Source: Sorangium cellulosum
Lineage (GTDB): Bacteria; Myxococcota_A; Polyangia; Polyangiales; Polyangiaceae
NCBI RefSeq assembly: GCF_004135735.1
Contig: NZ_CP012670.1
Coordinates: 6,154,501 to 6,218,500, forward strand
Direction: 5' to 3'
DNA length: 64,000 bases
Shown: piece by piece, positions 33,685-42,698 of the stretch
Layout of the letters: each line of letters opens with the position of its first letter
Numbering within the stretch: the stretch's first letter is position 1
Notes under the pieces: generated by a model
What the model saw: only the letters and a program-made list of their open reading frames with translations
What the model was told of the DNA's origin: nothing
Database searches by the model: none
Position numbers and translations under genes: made by a program

Positions 33685-34620
33685 TCAGGAGAGCACTTCG
33701 GTGGCAGTCTTCGCCCCGAGGACGTTCTCGATCCAGCGGTCGAGGGTCGCGACATCCGAGCATGCCTGGATGCGCGCGCTCTCGTTCTCGGCGAGCACGA
33801 TCCCTGAGCGCGCGAGCAGCCGCAGGAGGGTTTCCTTCTTGCCCTTGAGCTCTCCCTCACGCATGCCCTCGAGCTTGCCCTCACGCATGCCCTTGAGCTC
33901 TCCCTCACGCATGCCGCGCTCGATGAGCCTCTGCATGAACGGGGGAAGCTTCGCCTCGCCTTCGATCTGCCGTTCCATGACCAACGCCTCCAGAGCCTGC
34001 TGCATGGGTTCGCGCAACCCGTCCCAGATGAGCTGAAAATAGACCATCGCGTGCTCCTGGTCGAGCCGGCCCAGGGCCGCGAGCGCCGCCTGGAGCACGG
34101 TGAGCCCGTTCGGCCCGTTGCCGTGCGCCATCGCCGAGAGCACGGCGAGCTCGGTCTCCATTTCCGATTCCGCAACGGCCGGGTCGGTGATCTCGGGGAC
34201 GACGGCCGGACCGAGCACCAGCGGTTTGATGGTGCCGAGGCCCAGGCCGAGATCGATGCTCTCCGCCGCCCAGGCGGCCACGGCGGCATCCGGCGCGACC
34301 ACGAGGACGACCGTGGCGCACCGCTTCCTGGCGCGCACGCCCGTGACGTACATCGGCCACGAGAACTTCTTGTCCGGATCCACGTGGCGCTGGACCTCGA
34401 GGACGATCGCCAGCACGAGCGCGCCGTTCGCGTCGCGCAGCTCGAGCACCAGGTCCGCGCGGAACTCCGCCGGGATGAGCTGGTCGAGCGACGACTCGAC
34501 CACCGCGACCGAGGCGTGCGGTGGCACCTCGACGTGGAAGAGCGTGGCGAGCACGTGGGGCGCGAGCTCCGGGCGCTCACGGAACATCGCGACGAGGGCA
34601 TTGTGCTCGAGCGTCGGCAT
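33685..34620 (-). CDS. Rpn/PD-(D/E)XK-like protein
   Basis: The 311-residue protein begins MPTLEHNALVAMFRERPELA, followed by FRADLVLELRD and LVLAIVLEVQRHVDPDKKFSW, which look like the Asp and Glu-x-Gln of a PD-(D/E)XK nuclease core. The C-terminal part has repeated charged units (GMREGELK, GMREGKLE, GMREGELKGKKE), a common feature of Rpn/transposase-associated and DUF4351-like proteins. Such proteins are multicopy in Sorangium-type genomes and their role is unknown. The start is uncertain: GTG at 34638 is also in frame. It diverges from the membrane protein gene at 34895. Confidence 0.7.
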   Translation of the reverse strand: MPTLEHNALVAMFRERPELAPHVLATLFHVEVPPHASVAVVESSLDQLIPAEFRADLVLELRDANGALVLAIVLEVQRHVDPDKKFSWPMYVTGVRARKRCATVVLVVAPDAAVAAWAAESIDLGLGLGTIKPLVLGPAVVPEITDPAVAESEMETELAVLSAMAHGNGPNGLTVLQAALAALGRLDQEHAMVYFQLIWDGLREPMQQALEALVMERQIEGEAKLPPFMQRLIERGMREGELKGMREGKLEGMREGELKGKKETLLRLLARSGIVLAENESARIQACSDVATLDRWIENVLGAKTATEVLS

Positions 34621-34894
34621 GACTCCGGCCTTGAGCACGCGCCATGCCGACGCGAAACGACGGGGGAACGCGAGGGAATGGCCAGCTCAGGGGTGACGGC
34701 GCCATGGCGGAGCGCGGCCACCATGCCCCCTCCATGGCATGTCGGCCCAACGGTCGTTCCGCCACGATGCTGTGATCGCGATCCGGCCCGAGAGCTCGTG
34801 CCGCTGCGGGTGCGCGCGTCGCGCGCCGGGCAGAAGGACTCGGGGGTATGCCTTCCATCGGCTACGCTGGAGGCGTGAATGGAGGTCTGAGCTC

Positions 34895-35761
34895 ATGATT
34901 CCTTCCCGGCGGCTCACCTGGCTGGTGATCTCCGTCGCCGTCCTCGCGACCCTCGCGGCGGCCGTCCCCTTCGTCTTCACCGCAGGCTCGGGCCCCTTCC
35001 GGCACACGTCCGTCCGCGGAGAAGAGGTCCTCCTCCACGGCCACGGCCCTTACCGGCACATGCCCGCGGACGTGGCGGTGCAAGGGCTCGCCCAGGACCT
35101 GGTGACCCTCGCCATCGGCGTGCCCTTCCTCCTGCTGGCCCTCGGATGGGCACGCCGGGGCTCCCGAGCGGGGCACCTCGCCCTGTGCGGCGCCGTCGGG
35201 TACCTGTTCGTGCAGTACTTCCTGTACCTCGCCATGGCGACCTACAACGAGCTGTTCCTGCTCTGGGTCGCCCTCGTGCTGCTCACGTTCCAGGCCCTCG
35301 TGCGGCTGTTGCTCGCGGCGCCGCCAGAGGCGTTCCGGGTCGACGGGACGAAGGGGACACGCAGGTTCGTGGGCGGGTTCCTGCTGTTCAACGGGGCGGC
35401 CATCGCCCTCCTGTGGCTCGGCGTCGTGGTGCCACCGCTCCTCGACGGGACGCTTTATCCCGCCGATCTCGCCCACTTCACGACCCTCGTGGTGCAGGGC
35501 TTCGATCTGGCCCTGTTCCTGCCGCCCTCTCTCTTCGCCGGCTCCTGGTACCTGAAAGGCAGGGAGCCGGGGAGCCTGCTCGCGCCGGTCTACACGGTGT
35601 TCCTGAGCCTGCAGATGCTCGCGCTCCTCGCCAAGATCCTGTGGATGAGCGCCATCGGCGTGGACGCGGGGCCCGCCCTGGTGATGATCCCGCTCCTCCT
35701 CCTGGGCGCCGTCGCGGCGGCCGCGATTTCCCTGCGCGCCCACCGGGGGGCGCGCCTCTAG
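34895..35761 (+). CDS. Multi-span membrane protein of unknown function
   Basis: The 288-residue protein starts at ATG 34895 after GGAGGT. It has about seven hydrophobic segments (for example VTLAIGVPFLLLALGWA and LALCGAVGYLFVQYFLYLAM). Between helices 1 and 2 is a loop with HGHGPYRHMPADVAVQG. No known transporter or enzyme motif is visible. Its neighbours diverge or converge, so it is a single-gene unit. Confidence 0.8.
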   Translation: MIPSRRLTWLVISVAVLATLAAAVPFVFTAGSGPFRHTSVRGEEVLLHGHGPYRHMPADVAVQGLAQDLVTLAIGVPFLLLALGWARRGSRAGHLALCGAVGYLFVQYFLYLAMATYNELFLLWVALVLLTFQALVRLLLAAPPEAFRVDGTKGTRRFVGGFLLFNGAAIALLWLGVVVPPLLDGTLYPADLAHFTTLVVQGFDLALFLPPSLFAGSWYLKGREPGSLLAPVYTVFLSLQMLALLAKILWMSAIGVDAGPALVMIPLLLLGAVAAAAISLRAHRGARL

Positions 35762-35785
35762 TACGTTGCCGCCGTCACGGCGCCT

Positions 35786-36817
35786 TCACATCGTCAGCAC
35801 CAGCTTGCCCACCGTGCCGCCCGACTCCAGCGCCCGGTGCGCCTCCCCCACCCGCTCCAGCGGGAACGTCGTCACCGGCGGCGCCACGAGGCGCCCCTCC
35901 TCCACCCAGCCCACGAGCCGGTCCATGGCCTCGCGCAGGAGCTCCGTCTCGTGGAACAGGTACGAGAGGTTGAAGGCGAGCACGCTCTTGTTGTCGTTGC
36001 AGAGATCGAGCGGGTTGAACCGCGGCATCCGCAGGAAGTCGAGCGCGAGCTTCGGATAGCTCGGCCGGCCGCCCTGCCGCGGCAGCATCGTGTGGAATCC
36101 ATAGACGACGAGCTTCCCGGCCGGCCCGAGGTGCCGGTAGCTCTGCCGCAGCGTCTCGACCCCGTTCGCGTCGAGGACCACGTCGTAGCCCTCCGGCGCG
36201 AGCCGCTCCGCCGCCGCCCAGAGCGGCTCGCGGCCCTTGTCGATCACCGCGTCCGCGCCGAGGCGCCTCGCCGCCTCGACCTTGTGCGCCGCGCCCACCA
36301 CGCCGACCACCCGGCAGCCGGCGATCTTGCCGAGCTGCACGAGCGCGCCGCCCACGCCGCCGGCGGCCGAGTGCACCAGCACGACCATGCCCGGCCGCAG
36401 CCGCACGAGCTCGAAGAGCGCGTAGTACGCCGTCATGAACACCGCCGGGAAGCCGGCCGCCTCCTCCGGCGATAGGCGCGCGGGCAGCGGAAAGACCTGG
36501 TGCCGCGGGACCACGACGCGCGAGGCGTAGCCGCCGAAGCGGGTCACGCCGAAGACGGGCGCCCCGGCCGGGAGATCCGAGACGCCCTCGCCGAGCGCGG
36601 CGACGGTCCCGGCGAGCTCGAAGCCGGGCGTGATCGGCCAGCCGACGTATGTCTTCGCCGACTCGTAAAGCCCCATGCGCACGACGCAATCGGCGTAGTT
36701 GACGCCCGCCGCCCGCACGTCGACGAGCACCTCGCCGCGCGCCGGGCTCGGGTCGGGGTGCTCCTCCAGGCGGAGCTTGTCGTGGCCGCCGGGCTCGTGG
36801 ATGACGATCTTTCGCAT
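35786..36817 (-). CDS. Zinc-independent quinone oxidoreductase (MDR superfamily)
   Basis: The 343-residue protein is a medium-chain dehydrogenase/reductase. It shows RAAGVNYADCVVRMGLY, TPGFELAGTVAALGEGV, FGVTRFGGYAS, and the nucleotide-binding HSAAGGVGGALVQLGKIAG. Zinc-binding residues are absent and the pattern fits NADPH:quinone reductases, synaptic vesicle VAT-1-like subgroup. It likely reduces quinones or conjugated enals in the cytoplasm. I chose ATG 36817, where the typical MRKIVI N-terminus begins. A 22-base tandem repeat lies directly upstream of the gene. Confidence 0.88.
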   Translation of the reverse strand: MRKIVIHEPGGHDKLRLEEHPDPSPARGEVLVDVRAAGVNYADCVVRMGLYESAKTYVGWPITPGFELAGTVAALGEGVSDLPAGAPVFGVTRFGGYASRVVVPRHQVFPLPARLSPEEAAGFPAVFMTAYYALFELVRLRPGMVVLVHSAAGGVGGALVQLGKIAGCRVVGVVGAAHKVEAARRLGADAVIDKGREPLWAAAERLAPEGYDVVLDANGVETLRQSYRHLGPAGKLVVYGFHTMLPRQGGRPSYPKLALDFLRMPRFNPLDLCNDNKSVLAFNLSYLFHETELLREAMDRLVGWVEEGRLVAPPVTTFPLERVGEAHRALESGGTVGKLVLTM

Positions 36818-36880
36818 GGGCGCCTGCTCCGGAGGATACCGCTTCGCCAGGACGAGCTCTGAGACGTTTGCGCGCCGGCC

Positions 36881-36998
36881 GGCCCGTGACGAGCCGCCGG
36901 CCGGCCCGTGACGAGCAGCCCGCCGGCCCGTGACGAGCAGCCCGCCGGCCCGTGACGAGCAGCCCGCCGGCCCGTGACGAGCAGCCCGCCGGCCCGCT
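36881..36998. repeat. Tandem repeat of a 22-base unit, five full copies
   Basis: GGCCCGTGACGAGC recurs at 36881, 36903, 36925, 36947 and 36969, with a partial copy from 36991. The rest of the unit is AGCCCGCC. The period is not a multiple of three. It lies upstream of the quinone oxidoreductase start and downstream of the large kinase gene on the same strand. Confidence 0.9.
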
Positions 36999-37081
36999 CC
37001 CGACCTCTTCGCCCCGGTCACATCGGACAGGAGGTCCGTGTCAAGGCGCGGACGCCGCCCTGCGCGCGGACGCGAGCGCGA

Positions 37082-40000
37082 TCAGCGGGTCGCCGGGCGC
37101 GGGCCGCCCAGGCCGGGCGAGCCCGCGCCGGCGAGCTGCAGCGCCTGGCCGGTCCTGCGGATCGCATACGCGATCCCGCGCTGGAGCGTCCCCTGCACGA
37201 CGACCGCGCCGAGATCGACCCCGAGCGCGACCAGCGCTTGCGACACATCGGCCCGGACCCCGGTGAGCACCGCCTCGGCGCCGAGCAGCCGCAGCGCGGT
37301 CGCGGTCCGCACCAGCGTCGCCGCGACGCCGCTGTCCACGCCCCGCACCCCCGTGATGTCCAAAATGACGACCTGGGCCCCCGTCTCCGATACGCCGCGC
37401 AGCACCGCCTCGAGCGCGCGATCCGCCCGCTCCGCGTCCACGGTCCCGATGAGCGGCATGACCATGATCCGGTCGGTGATCGGGATGAGCGGCGTCGACA
37501 GCTCCGCGAGCCGCTCGCGCTGCATCCGGATCAGATCCTCCTGCAGGGCGGCGCGCGCCCGCTCGGCGCTCGCCCGCTCGACGAGCTCCCTCTCCAGCAG
37601 CGCCTTCGCCGCGGAGAGCTCCGCGGTGCGGTCGGCCACGGCCGCCTCGAGCGCGTCGTTGGCGCGGCGGAGCTCGTCGCTCGCCGCCTGGACGCGCGCG
37701 TAGAGCAGCGCGTTCTTCACGGCGATGGCGGCCTGCGAGGCCACGAGCTCCAGCACGTCGAGGCGCGCCGGAGAGAAGATGTCGGGCGCGGCGTTGTTCT
37801 CCAGGTAAAGAATCCCCGAGAGCTCCCCCTGGCTCACCATGGGCAAGCCGAGCACGGACCGAGGCCGGCGCGCCGTGACATAGGCGTCCCCCTCGAAGCG
37901 CGCGTCCTGCGCGGCGTCCCCCACGACGACAGCGCTCCTCGTGCTCATGACGAGATCGATCACGGACGGGGCCACGACGCCGCTCTCCCCCACGGGAACA
38001 GGCGGGCCCACGCGCACCTCGCCGCCGTCCTCGGCGACGGCCTCCACGCGCGGGATGCCCTCGCGCTCCAGGATCAGCGCCCCCCGCTGCGCGCCGACGC
38101 TCTCGAGGGCGAGCTGGAGCAGCCGCGTCATGACGCGGCCGAGGTCGACCTCGCGCGCCACCGCCTGCGCCGCCCGGATCAGCGCCGCCGCGTCGAGCAG
38201 CGCCGCGCGCCGCGCGGCCATCTCCGTGGTCGACGACGCCACCGACGTCAGGTTCGAGAGCAGGTTCTCGGACCCGGATTGCCACATCGCCGCGCGGGGG
38301 AGCAGCTCCAGGTACGCCTCCTCCATCTGCCGCAGCTTGGCCGTGGCGCCCCAGCGCGCGTAGGCCTGGTAGGCCTCGACGAGGCACGACCGCGCGAGCC
38401 GCGGCATGCGCCTCGAGGCGAGGAACCTGCCGCAGAGCTCGCTGACGAGCGCGCGGTAGCGCACGTACCCCGCCTGCTCCGCCGCGTCGCTCGCCCGCTG
38501 ATAGAGCTCGAGGATCGGCTCCAGCGCCTCCCCGGCGACGCGCGCGCGCTCCGCCCGGACGAGCAGCTCCAGGTGCCGGAGCTCGGGGCAATTCCGCGCG
38601 AGCGTGGCGAGCTTGTCGTGGCTCGACGCGAGCATCTCGGCCAGCGCGTCGCCCTCCTCCCCGCTCGCCCGAGGGCCGAGCGCCAGGAGGGTGAGGCAGG
38701 TGTAGAGCGGCAGATCGACGATGCCGATGTACTGGCCCGAGAGGGCGCGGGCCCGCTCGTGCGCGCGGCGCGCCATCCGGAGCGCGCCCTCGTGATCGCC
38801 GTAGAGGTACGCGAGCGCGAGCTTGTTCGTGTAGTAGAAGCCGGCGACGATCGCGAAGCCCACCGCCTCGAGCTTCGGCACGAGGGCGTCCTCGTCGAAG
38901 CCGGCGTCGCTCAGCGTGCCGCGGTCCAGCGTGCGCCCCTCGAGGTTCTGGATCACCTGCCGCGCGACGGTCTGGACCGCCGTCGACAGCGCGTCCTTCG
39001 TGCGGGAGGTGAAGCGCAGGAACCCGTCGACGTCCTCGCGCACGCGCCGGAGCTCACCTTCCAGGCTGAGCTTCATCTGGGCGAGGATGTTGGAGGACGC
39101 CGACGCGAACATGAAGTCGCCGGTCTCCATCCCGGCGACCCGCGCCCGCTGGAGGACCTCGAGCGCCTCGCGCTGCGGCCTCGAGAGGTTCATGACGACC
39201 CCGTAGTTGAAGTCGAGCTTCGCCCTGATGGCATCGACCTGGTACCTGTCGTTCAGGGCGACGCCCATCCGCGCGATCCTGTAGCCCTCGTGCGGCTGGC
39301 CCCAGAACGCGGCCAGGTAGAAGCCGTGGTACACGTACGCCACGCTGGCCATCGGCGAGATCCCGTGCCGGAGCGACAGGTTCGCCATCCTGACGGCGAG
39401 GAGCTGGGCCAGCGGCGGGTTGAGGAAATACGCCGATGGCGAGCCGTAGCCGAGCATCTCCACCACGGCCCTGACGCGCGGATCGGCGAGCTCCGGGCCC
39501 GCGCCGACGTCCTCGCCCCGCCGGGCGGCGAAGCCGCGCTCGGCCTCGGCGAGCTCCGCGCGGAGCGCGGCGGCGAGCGCCTCGCCCTCGGTGGGCACCT
39601 CCATGCCGAAGAGGCGCAGGCCCTGGAGCGCCACCGCGAGCGTGTCCGCCCAGCGGTGCTGCGCGTTGTAAAGGACCATCCGCATGCAGTAAACGCGCGC
39701 GCGCTCCAGGTCCGAGGCGGCGCGCTCGAGGAGGGCGTCGAAGAGCGCCTCCGCCTCGTCGCAGCGGCCGCTCAGGTGCGCGCACTCGGCCTTCGCGGCA
39801 TGGATGTCGAAGACGTCGAAGGCGAGGCCCGGCTCGCCGGCCCACGGATCCGGGCCGAGCGCGGACGCCGCGGCGCTCAGGTAGCCGAACGCGGCGTCGT
39901 ACGCGGTCGCCGCCCGGGCGCGCCGCCCCGCGGCCAGGTTGAGCCGCACGAGCTCGCCGCGCTCGGCCGGATCCTGGATCAGGGCCGCGCCGAGGTTCAG

Positions 40001-42241
40001 GTGGCCGACGACCACGAACAGGTCCTCGTCGCTCGGGTCCTCGCCGAGGCTCGCCGCGAGGAGCCGACCGATGCGGCGGTGCAGCCGCCTCCGCTCCGGC
40101 TCGCCGATGAGCGCGTACGCCGCCTGCTGGACGTGATCGTGCAAGAACCGGTACGACACGCGGAACGACGGGTCCGCGAGCAGCCCCTCCGCGACCGCCG
40201 CGTCGCCCGAGTGGACGAAGCGGTAGTCGGGATCCAGGGGCACGACGAGGCCCTCCCGCAGCGCCTCCCAGAGCGCCGCGGCCACGGTGGCCGGGGGCCG
40301 CTCGGCGACGGACGCGAGCGTCCGGAGCTCGAACCTGTGGCCCACGCAGGCCGCGAGCCGCAGGGCGCGCTGCGCGTCGGGCCCGAGCCGCCGGATCTTC
40401 GCGGCCATCAGCTCGACCACGCCGTCCGCGTCCGCCGCGCTCCGGGCGCGCTCCGTGTCCCACGTCCACGCGCCCGAGGCCGGATCGAAGCGCACGATCC
40501 CCTCCCCGGCGAGGGCGTGCAGGAACTGGTGGATGTAGAACGGGTTGCCCGCGGTCTGCTCCAGGATCAGCGCAGCGAAGGCGTCCGTGTCCTCGACGCG
40601 GCAGCGCAGGGCGTCGGCGAGGAGCCGGCGGATGTCCTCGAGCTCGAGCGGCCCGAGCCACACCTCGCTTTCGGACGCGCTCGCCGCCCGCAGGTCCCGG
40701 ACGAGCTTCGCGAGCGGGTGGCCGTCGTCGACCTCGTTGTCGCGGTAGGCGCCGATCACGAGCATCCGCCGGCCGTCGGGATCGGTCGTCAACAGCTCGA
40801 GGAGCTTGAGCGACGCCGGATCGGCCCACTGCAGGTCGTCGAGGAAGACCACGAGGAGGCGCTCGTCCGTGATGGCGCGCACGAAGCTCTGGAACGCCAG
40901 GCTGAAGCGGTTCCTCGACTCGTTCGGCCCGAGCGGCTGCACGGGGGGCTGCGGGCCGAGGATGCGCGCGAGCTCGGGGATGACGTCCACGACGACCTGC
41001 CCGATCGCCCCGAGCGCGCCGGCGAGCCGGGCCCTCCATCGCGCCACGGCGTCCTCGCCCTCCGAGAGCAGGCGCTCGCACAGCTCGCCGAACGCCTGCG
41101 CGATCGCCGCATAGGGGGCGCGCTGCCGGATCTGGCCGAACTTCCCCGAGACGAAGTACCCGGGCCGCCGCGCGAGCACCTTGTAGACCTCGCGGACGAG
41201 GGCCGACTTGCCGATGCCGGCGTGGCCGGAGATCATGAACAGCTCGACGGCCCCGGCCGCCGCGCGCTCGCCCGCGGCCATGATCGCCTGTGTCGCGGCC
41301 TCGCGCCCATAGAGCCTCTCCGGCAGCCAGAGCCGACCGCCCGCGTCGCGCGCGCCGAGCGGGAAAGGCTCGACGCGGCCGTCGGCCTCGTACCGGCGGA
41401 GGCACTCCTCGAGATCGAGCTTCAGCGCCTCCGCGAGCTGATAGCGATCCTCTGCGGCCTTGGCGAGGAGCTTCATGATGATGTCGGAGAGCACCCGTGG
41501 GACGCCGGCCGACGCGACGTGCGGCGGCGGCGGCGTCCTGGCGAGGAGAGAGTGCACGAGCTCCATGGCGCTCGGCGCCGTGAACGGGAGGGCGCCCGTG
41601 ACCATCTCGTAGAGGGTGACGCCCAGCGAGTAGAGGTCCGTCCGGGAGTCGAGGCTGCGGTTCATCCAGCCTGTCTGCTCGGGGGACATGTACGCCAGGG
41701 TCCCCTCGCCGGTGCCCGGGCTCTCGGCCCTCGGCGCCTCCTGCGACAGGCGCGTGGCGATCCCGAAGTCGGCGAGCTTGACCTCGAGCGGATCCAGGCG
41801 GACCAGGATGTTGTGCGGCTTGATGTCCTTGTGGATGATGCCGGCGTGGTGCAGCGACGCGAGGGCGTCCGCGACGTGGATGCCGATGCGCAGGATCGTC
41901 CGTAGATCGAGCCGCTCGCCCCGCAGGACGATATCGAGCGACGCGGCGCCGAAGTCCTCGATGACGAGGACAGGCGCGCCGCCGCTCTCGTCGACGTCGA
42001 GGACGCGAATGACGCCCGGGTGCGCGTTCTCCCTCGTGATCGCGTGCTCGTGGCGGAGCCTCGCGATCACCCGCGGGGACGCGCGATCGGGCATGGGCCC
42101 CTTCAAGACGACAGCCAGCCCGTCGGCGACGCGGCGCGCGCGGCGGACGATGATCTCATGTCCCTGATGCAGGATGTGGTCCACGGCATAGCCGCGCAGC
42201 AGGGTCGCGCCTCCGGCATCGGTGCTCGCGCCGTTCTCCAT
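37082..42241 (-). CDS. Ser/Thr kinase - AAA ATPase - GAF - STAS multidomain signalling protein
   Basis: The 1719-residue protein carries four modules. A kinase domain (residues 15-285) has Lys47 in VVLKG, the catalytic loop HKDIKPHN (137-144) and DFG (158-160); the glycine loop is poorly kept (HQGHEIIVRRA), as in other members of this group. A large STAND-like ATPase follows, with Walker A GHAGIGKS (339-346) and Walker B VVFLDDLQWADP, then a long helical TPR-like region to about residue 1300. A GAF domain (about 1370-1540; RGALILEREG, then SVLGLPMVSQGELSGILYLEN) and a coiled coil lead to a C-terminal STAS domain like that of RsbR (MPLIGTVDAERADRALEAVL, DITGVRGVDSGVA). Usual members of this family end in a histidine kinase; here STAS takes that place. 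The domain order suggests that a signal sensed by GAF or ATPase controls phosphorylation of STAS partners, for example the divergent PAS-STAS protein. ATG 42241 is where the kinase begins. Confidence 0.93.
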   Translation of the reverse strand: MENGASTDAGGATLLRGYAVDHILHQGHEIIVRRARRVADGLAVVLKGPMPDRASPRVIARLRHEHAITRENAHPGVIRVLDVDESGGAPVLVIEDFGAASLDIVLRGERLDLRTILRIGIHVADALASLHHAGIIHKDIKPHNILVRLDPLEVKLADFGIATRLSQEAPRAESPGTGEGTLAYMSPEQTGWMNRSLDSRTDLYSLGVTLYEMVTGALPFTAPSAMELVHSLLARTPPPPHVASAGVPRVLSDIIMKLLAKAAEDRYQLAEALKLDLEECLRRYEADGRVEPFPLGARDAGGRLWLPERLYGREAATQAIMAAGERAAAGAVELFMISGHAGIGKSALVREVYKVLARRPGYFVSGKFGQIRQRAPYAAIAQAFGELCERLLSEGEDAVARWRARLAGALGAIGQVVVDVIPELARILGPQPPVQPLGPNESRNRFSLAFQSFVRAITDERLLVVFLDDLQWADPASLKLLELLTTDPDGRRMLVIGAYRDNEVDDGHPLAKLVRDLRAASASESEVWLGPLELEDIRRLLADALRCRVEDTDAFAALILEQTAGNPFYIHQFLHALAGEGIVRFDPASGAWTWDTERARSAADADGVVELMAAKIRRLGPDAQRALRLAACVGHRFELRTLASVAERPPATVAAALWEALREGLVVPLDPDYRFVHSGDAAVAEGLLADPSFRVSYRFLHDHVQQAAYALIGEPERRRLHRRIGRLLAASLGEDPSDEDLFVVVGHLNLGAALIQDPAERGELVRLNLAAGRRARAATAYDAAFGYLSAAASALGPDPWAGEPGLAFDVFDIHAAKAECAHLSGRCDEAEALFDALLERAASDLERARVYCMRMVLYNAQHRWADTLAVALQGLRLFGMEVPTEGEALAAALRAELAEAERGFAARRGEDVGAGPELADPRVRAVVEMLGYGSPSAYFLNPPLAQLLAVRMANLSLRHGISPMASVAYVYHGFYLAAFWGQPHEGYRIARMGVALNDRYQVDAIRAKLDFNYGVVMNLSRPQREALEVLQRARVAGMETGDFMFASASSNILAQMKLSLEGELRRVREDVDGFLRFTSRTKDALSTAVQTVARQVIQNLEGRTLDRGTLSDAGFDEDALVPKLEAVGFAIVAGFYYTNKLALAYLYGDHEGALRMARRAHERARALSGQYIGIVDLPLYTCLTLLALGPRASGEEGDALAEMLASSHDKLATLARNCPELRHLELLVRAERARVAGEALEPILELYQRASDAAEQAGYVRYRALVSELCGRFLASRRMPRLARSCLVEAYQAYARWGATAKLRQMEEAYLELLPRAAMWQSGSENLLSNLTSVASSTTEMAARRAALLDAAALIRAAQAVAREVDLGRVMTRLLQLALESVGAQRGALILEREGIPRVEAVAEDGGEVRVGPPVPVGESGVVAPSVIDLVMSTRSAVVVGDAAQDARFEGDAYVTARRPRSVLGLPMVSQGELSGILYLENNAAPDIFSPARLDVLELVASQAAIAVKNALLYARVQAASDELRRANDALEAAVADRTAELSAAKALLERELVERASAERARAALQEDLIRMQRERLAELSTPLIPITDRIMVMPLIGTVDAERADRALEAVLRGVSETGAQVVILDITGVRGVDSGVAATLVRTATALRLLGAEAVLTGVRADVSQALVALGVDLGAVVVQGTLQRGIAYAIRRTGQALQLAGAGSPGLGGPRPATR

Positions 42242-42698
42242 GGCCCAAAATATCACGGATGCCACCAAACCGGACCGCGAGTGTAAGAGCGCCCAACAAA
42301 ACCGGACCGAGCCAGGCGGCCGAGGGTGGGTGCAGCGCTGGGCGCGACGAGGAGTCCTACTGAAATAGGGCGACGAGGAGCAACGACGCGATGCGCCCGC
42401 CCTCGGCCGCCTTGCGACGGGAGGTCTTGTCCGGCGCTCGAGGCTCGGCGCCGATGGGAGCGCCGGGGACCGCGCGTTCGATGCAATGTTTGGGTTGGCC
42501 GCCCCAGCCTGCCCGGCGGCTCCAGCGCGGCGCGACCTGCCCCGCGTTGGCAGGACCACCTTCCCTCACGCGCTCCACCCCCTGGAAAAGCGACGGGATA
42601 TCGGTATCGTCTCGATCCATCGAAGGGGGCCGCCTCCTCGCCGCAGCCTGCGGGAGCGCGCCCCGCGCCATCTTCGTGAGGGGACAGGATCGAGGACC
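42242..42698. other. Shared control region of the kinase and PAS-STAS genes
   Basis: These 457 bases separate two divergent signalling genes and contain no convincing gene. The part next to the kinase is AT-richer than its surroundings and holds the two AAACCGGACCG copies listed separately. A second near-repeat, GCGACGAGGAG, occurs at about 42341 and 42369. Confidence 0.5.
42267..42308. promoter_or_regulatory. Two direct repeats AAACCGGACCG, 31 bases apart
   Basis: The eleven-base motif occurs at 42267-42277 and 42298-42308. The 31-base distance is close to three helical turns, so proteins bound to both would lie on one face of the DNA. The site starts 26 bases upstream of the kinase gene's start codon. 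It is a candidate operator for one or both divergent genes. Confidence 0.5.

Noticed and set aside
36974..41905. A 1643-codon open frame on the plus strand opposite the giant kinase
   Set aside because: It is a mirror of the kinase coding strand in this GC-rich DNA: its text is Arg/Ala/Leu-rich and shows no domain, while the minus strand shows four clear domains.
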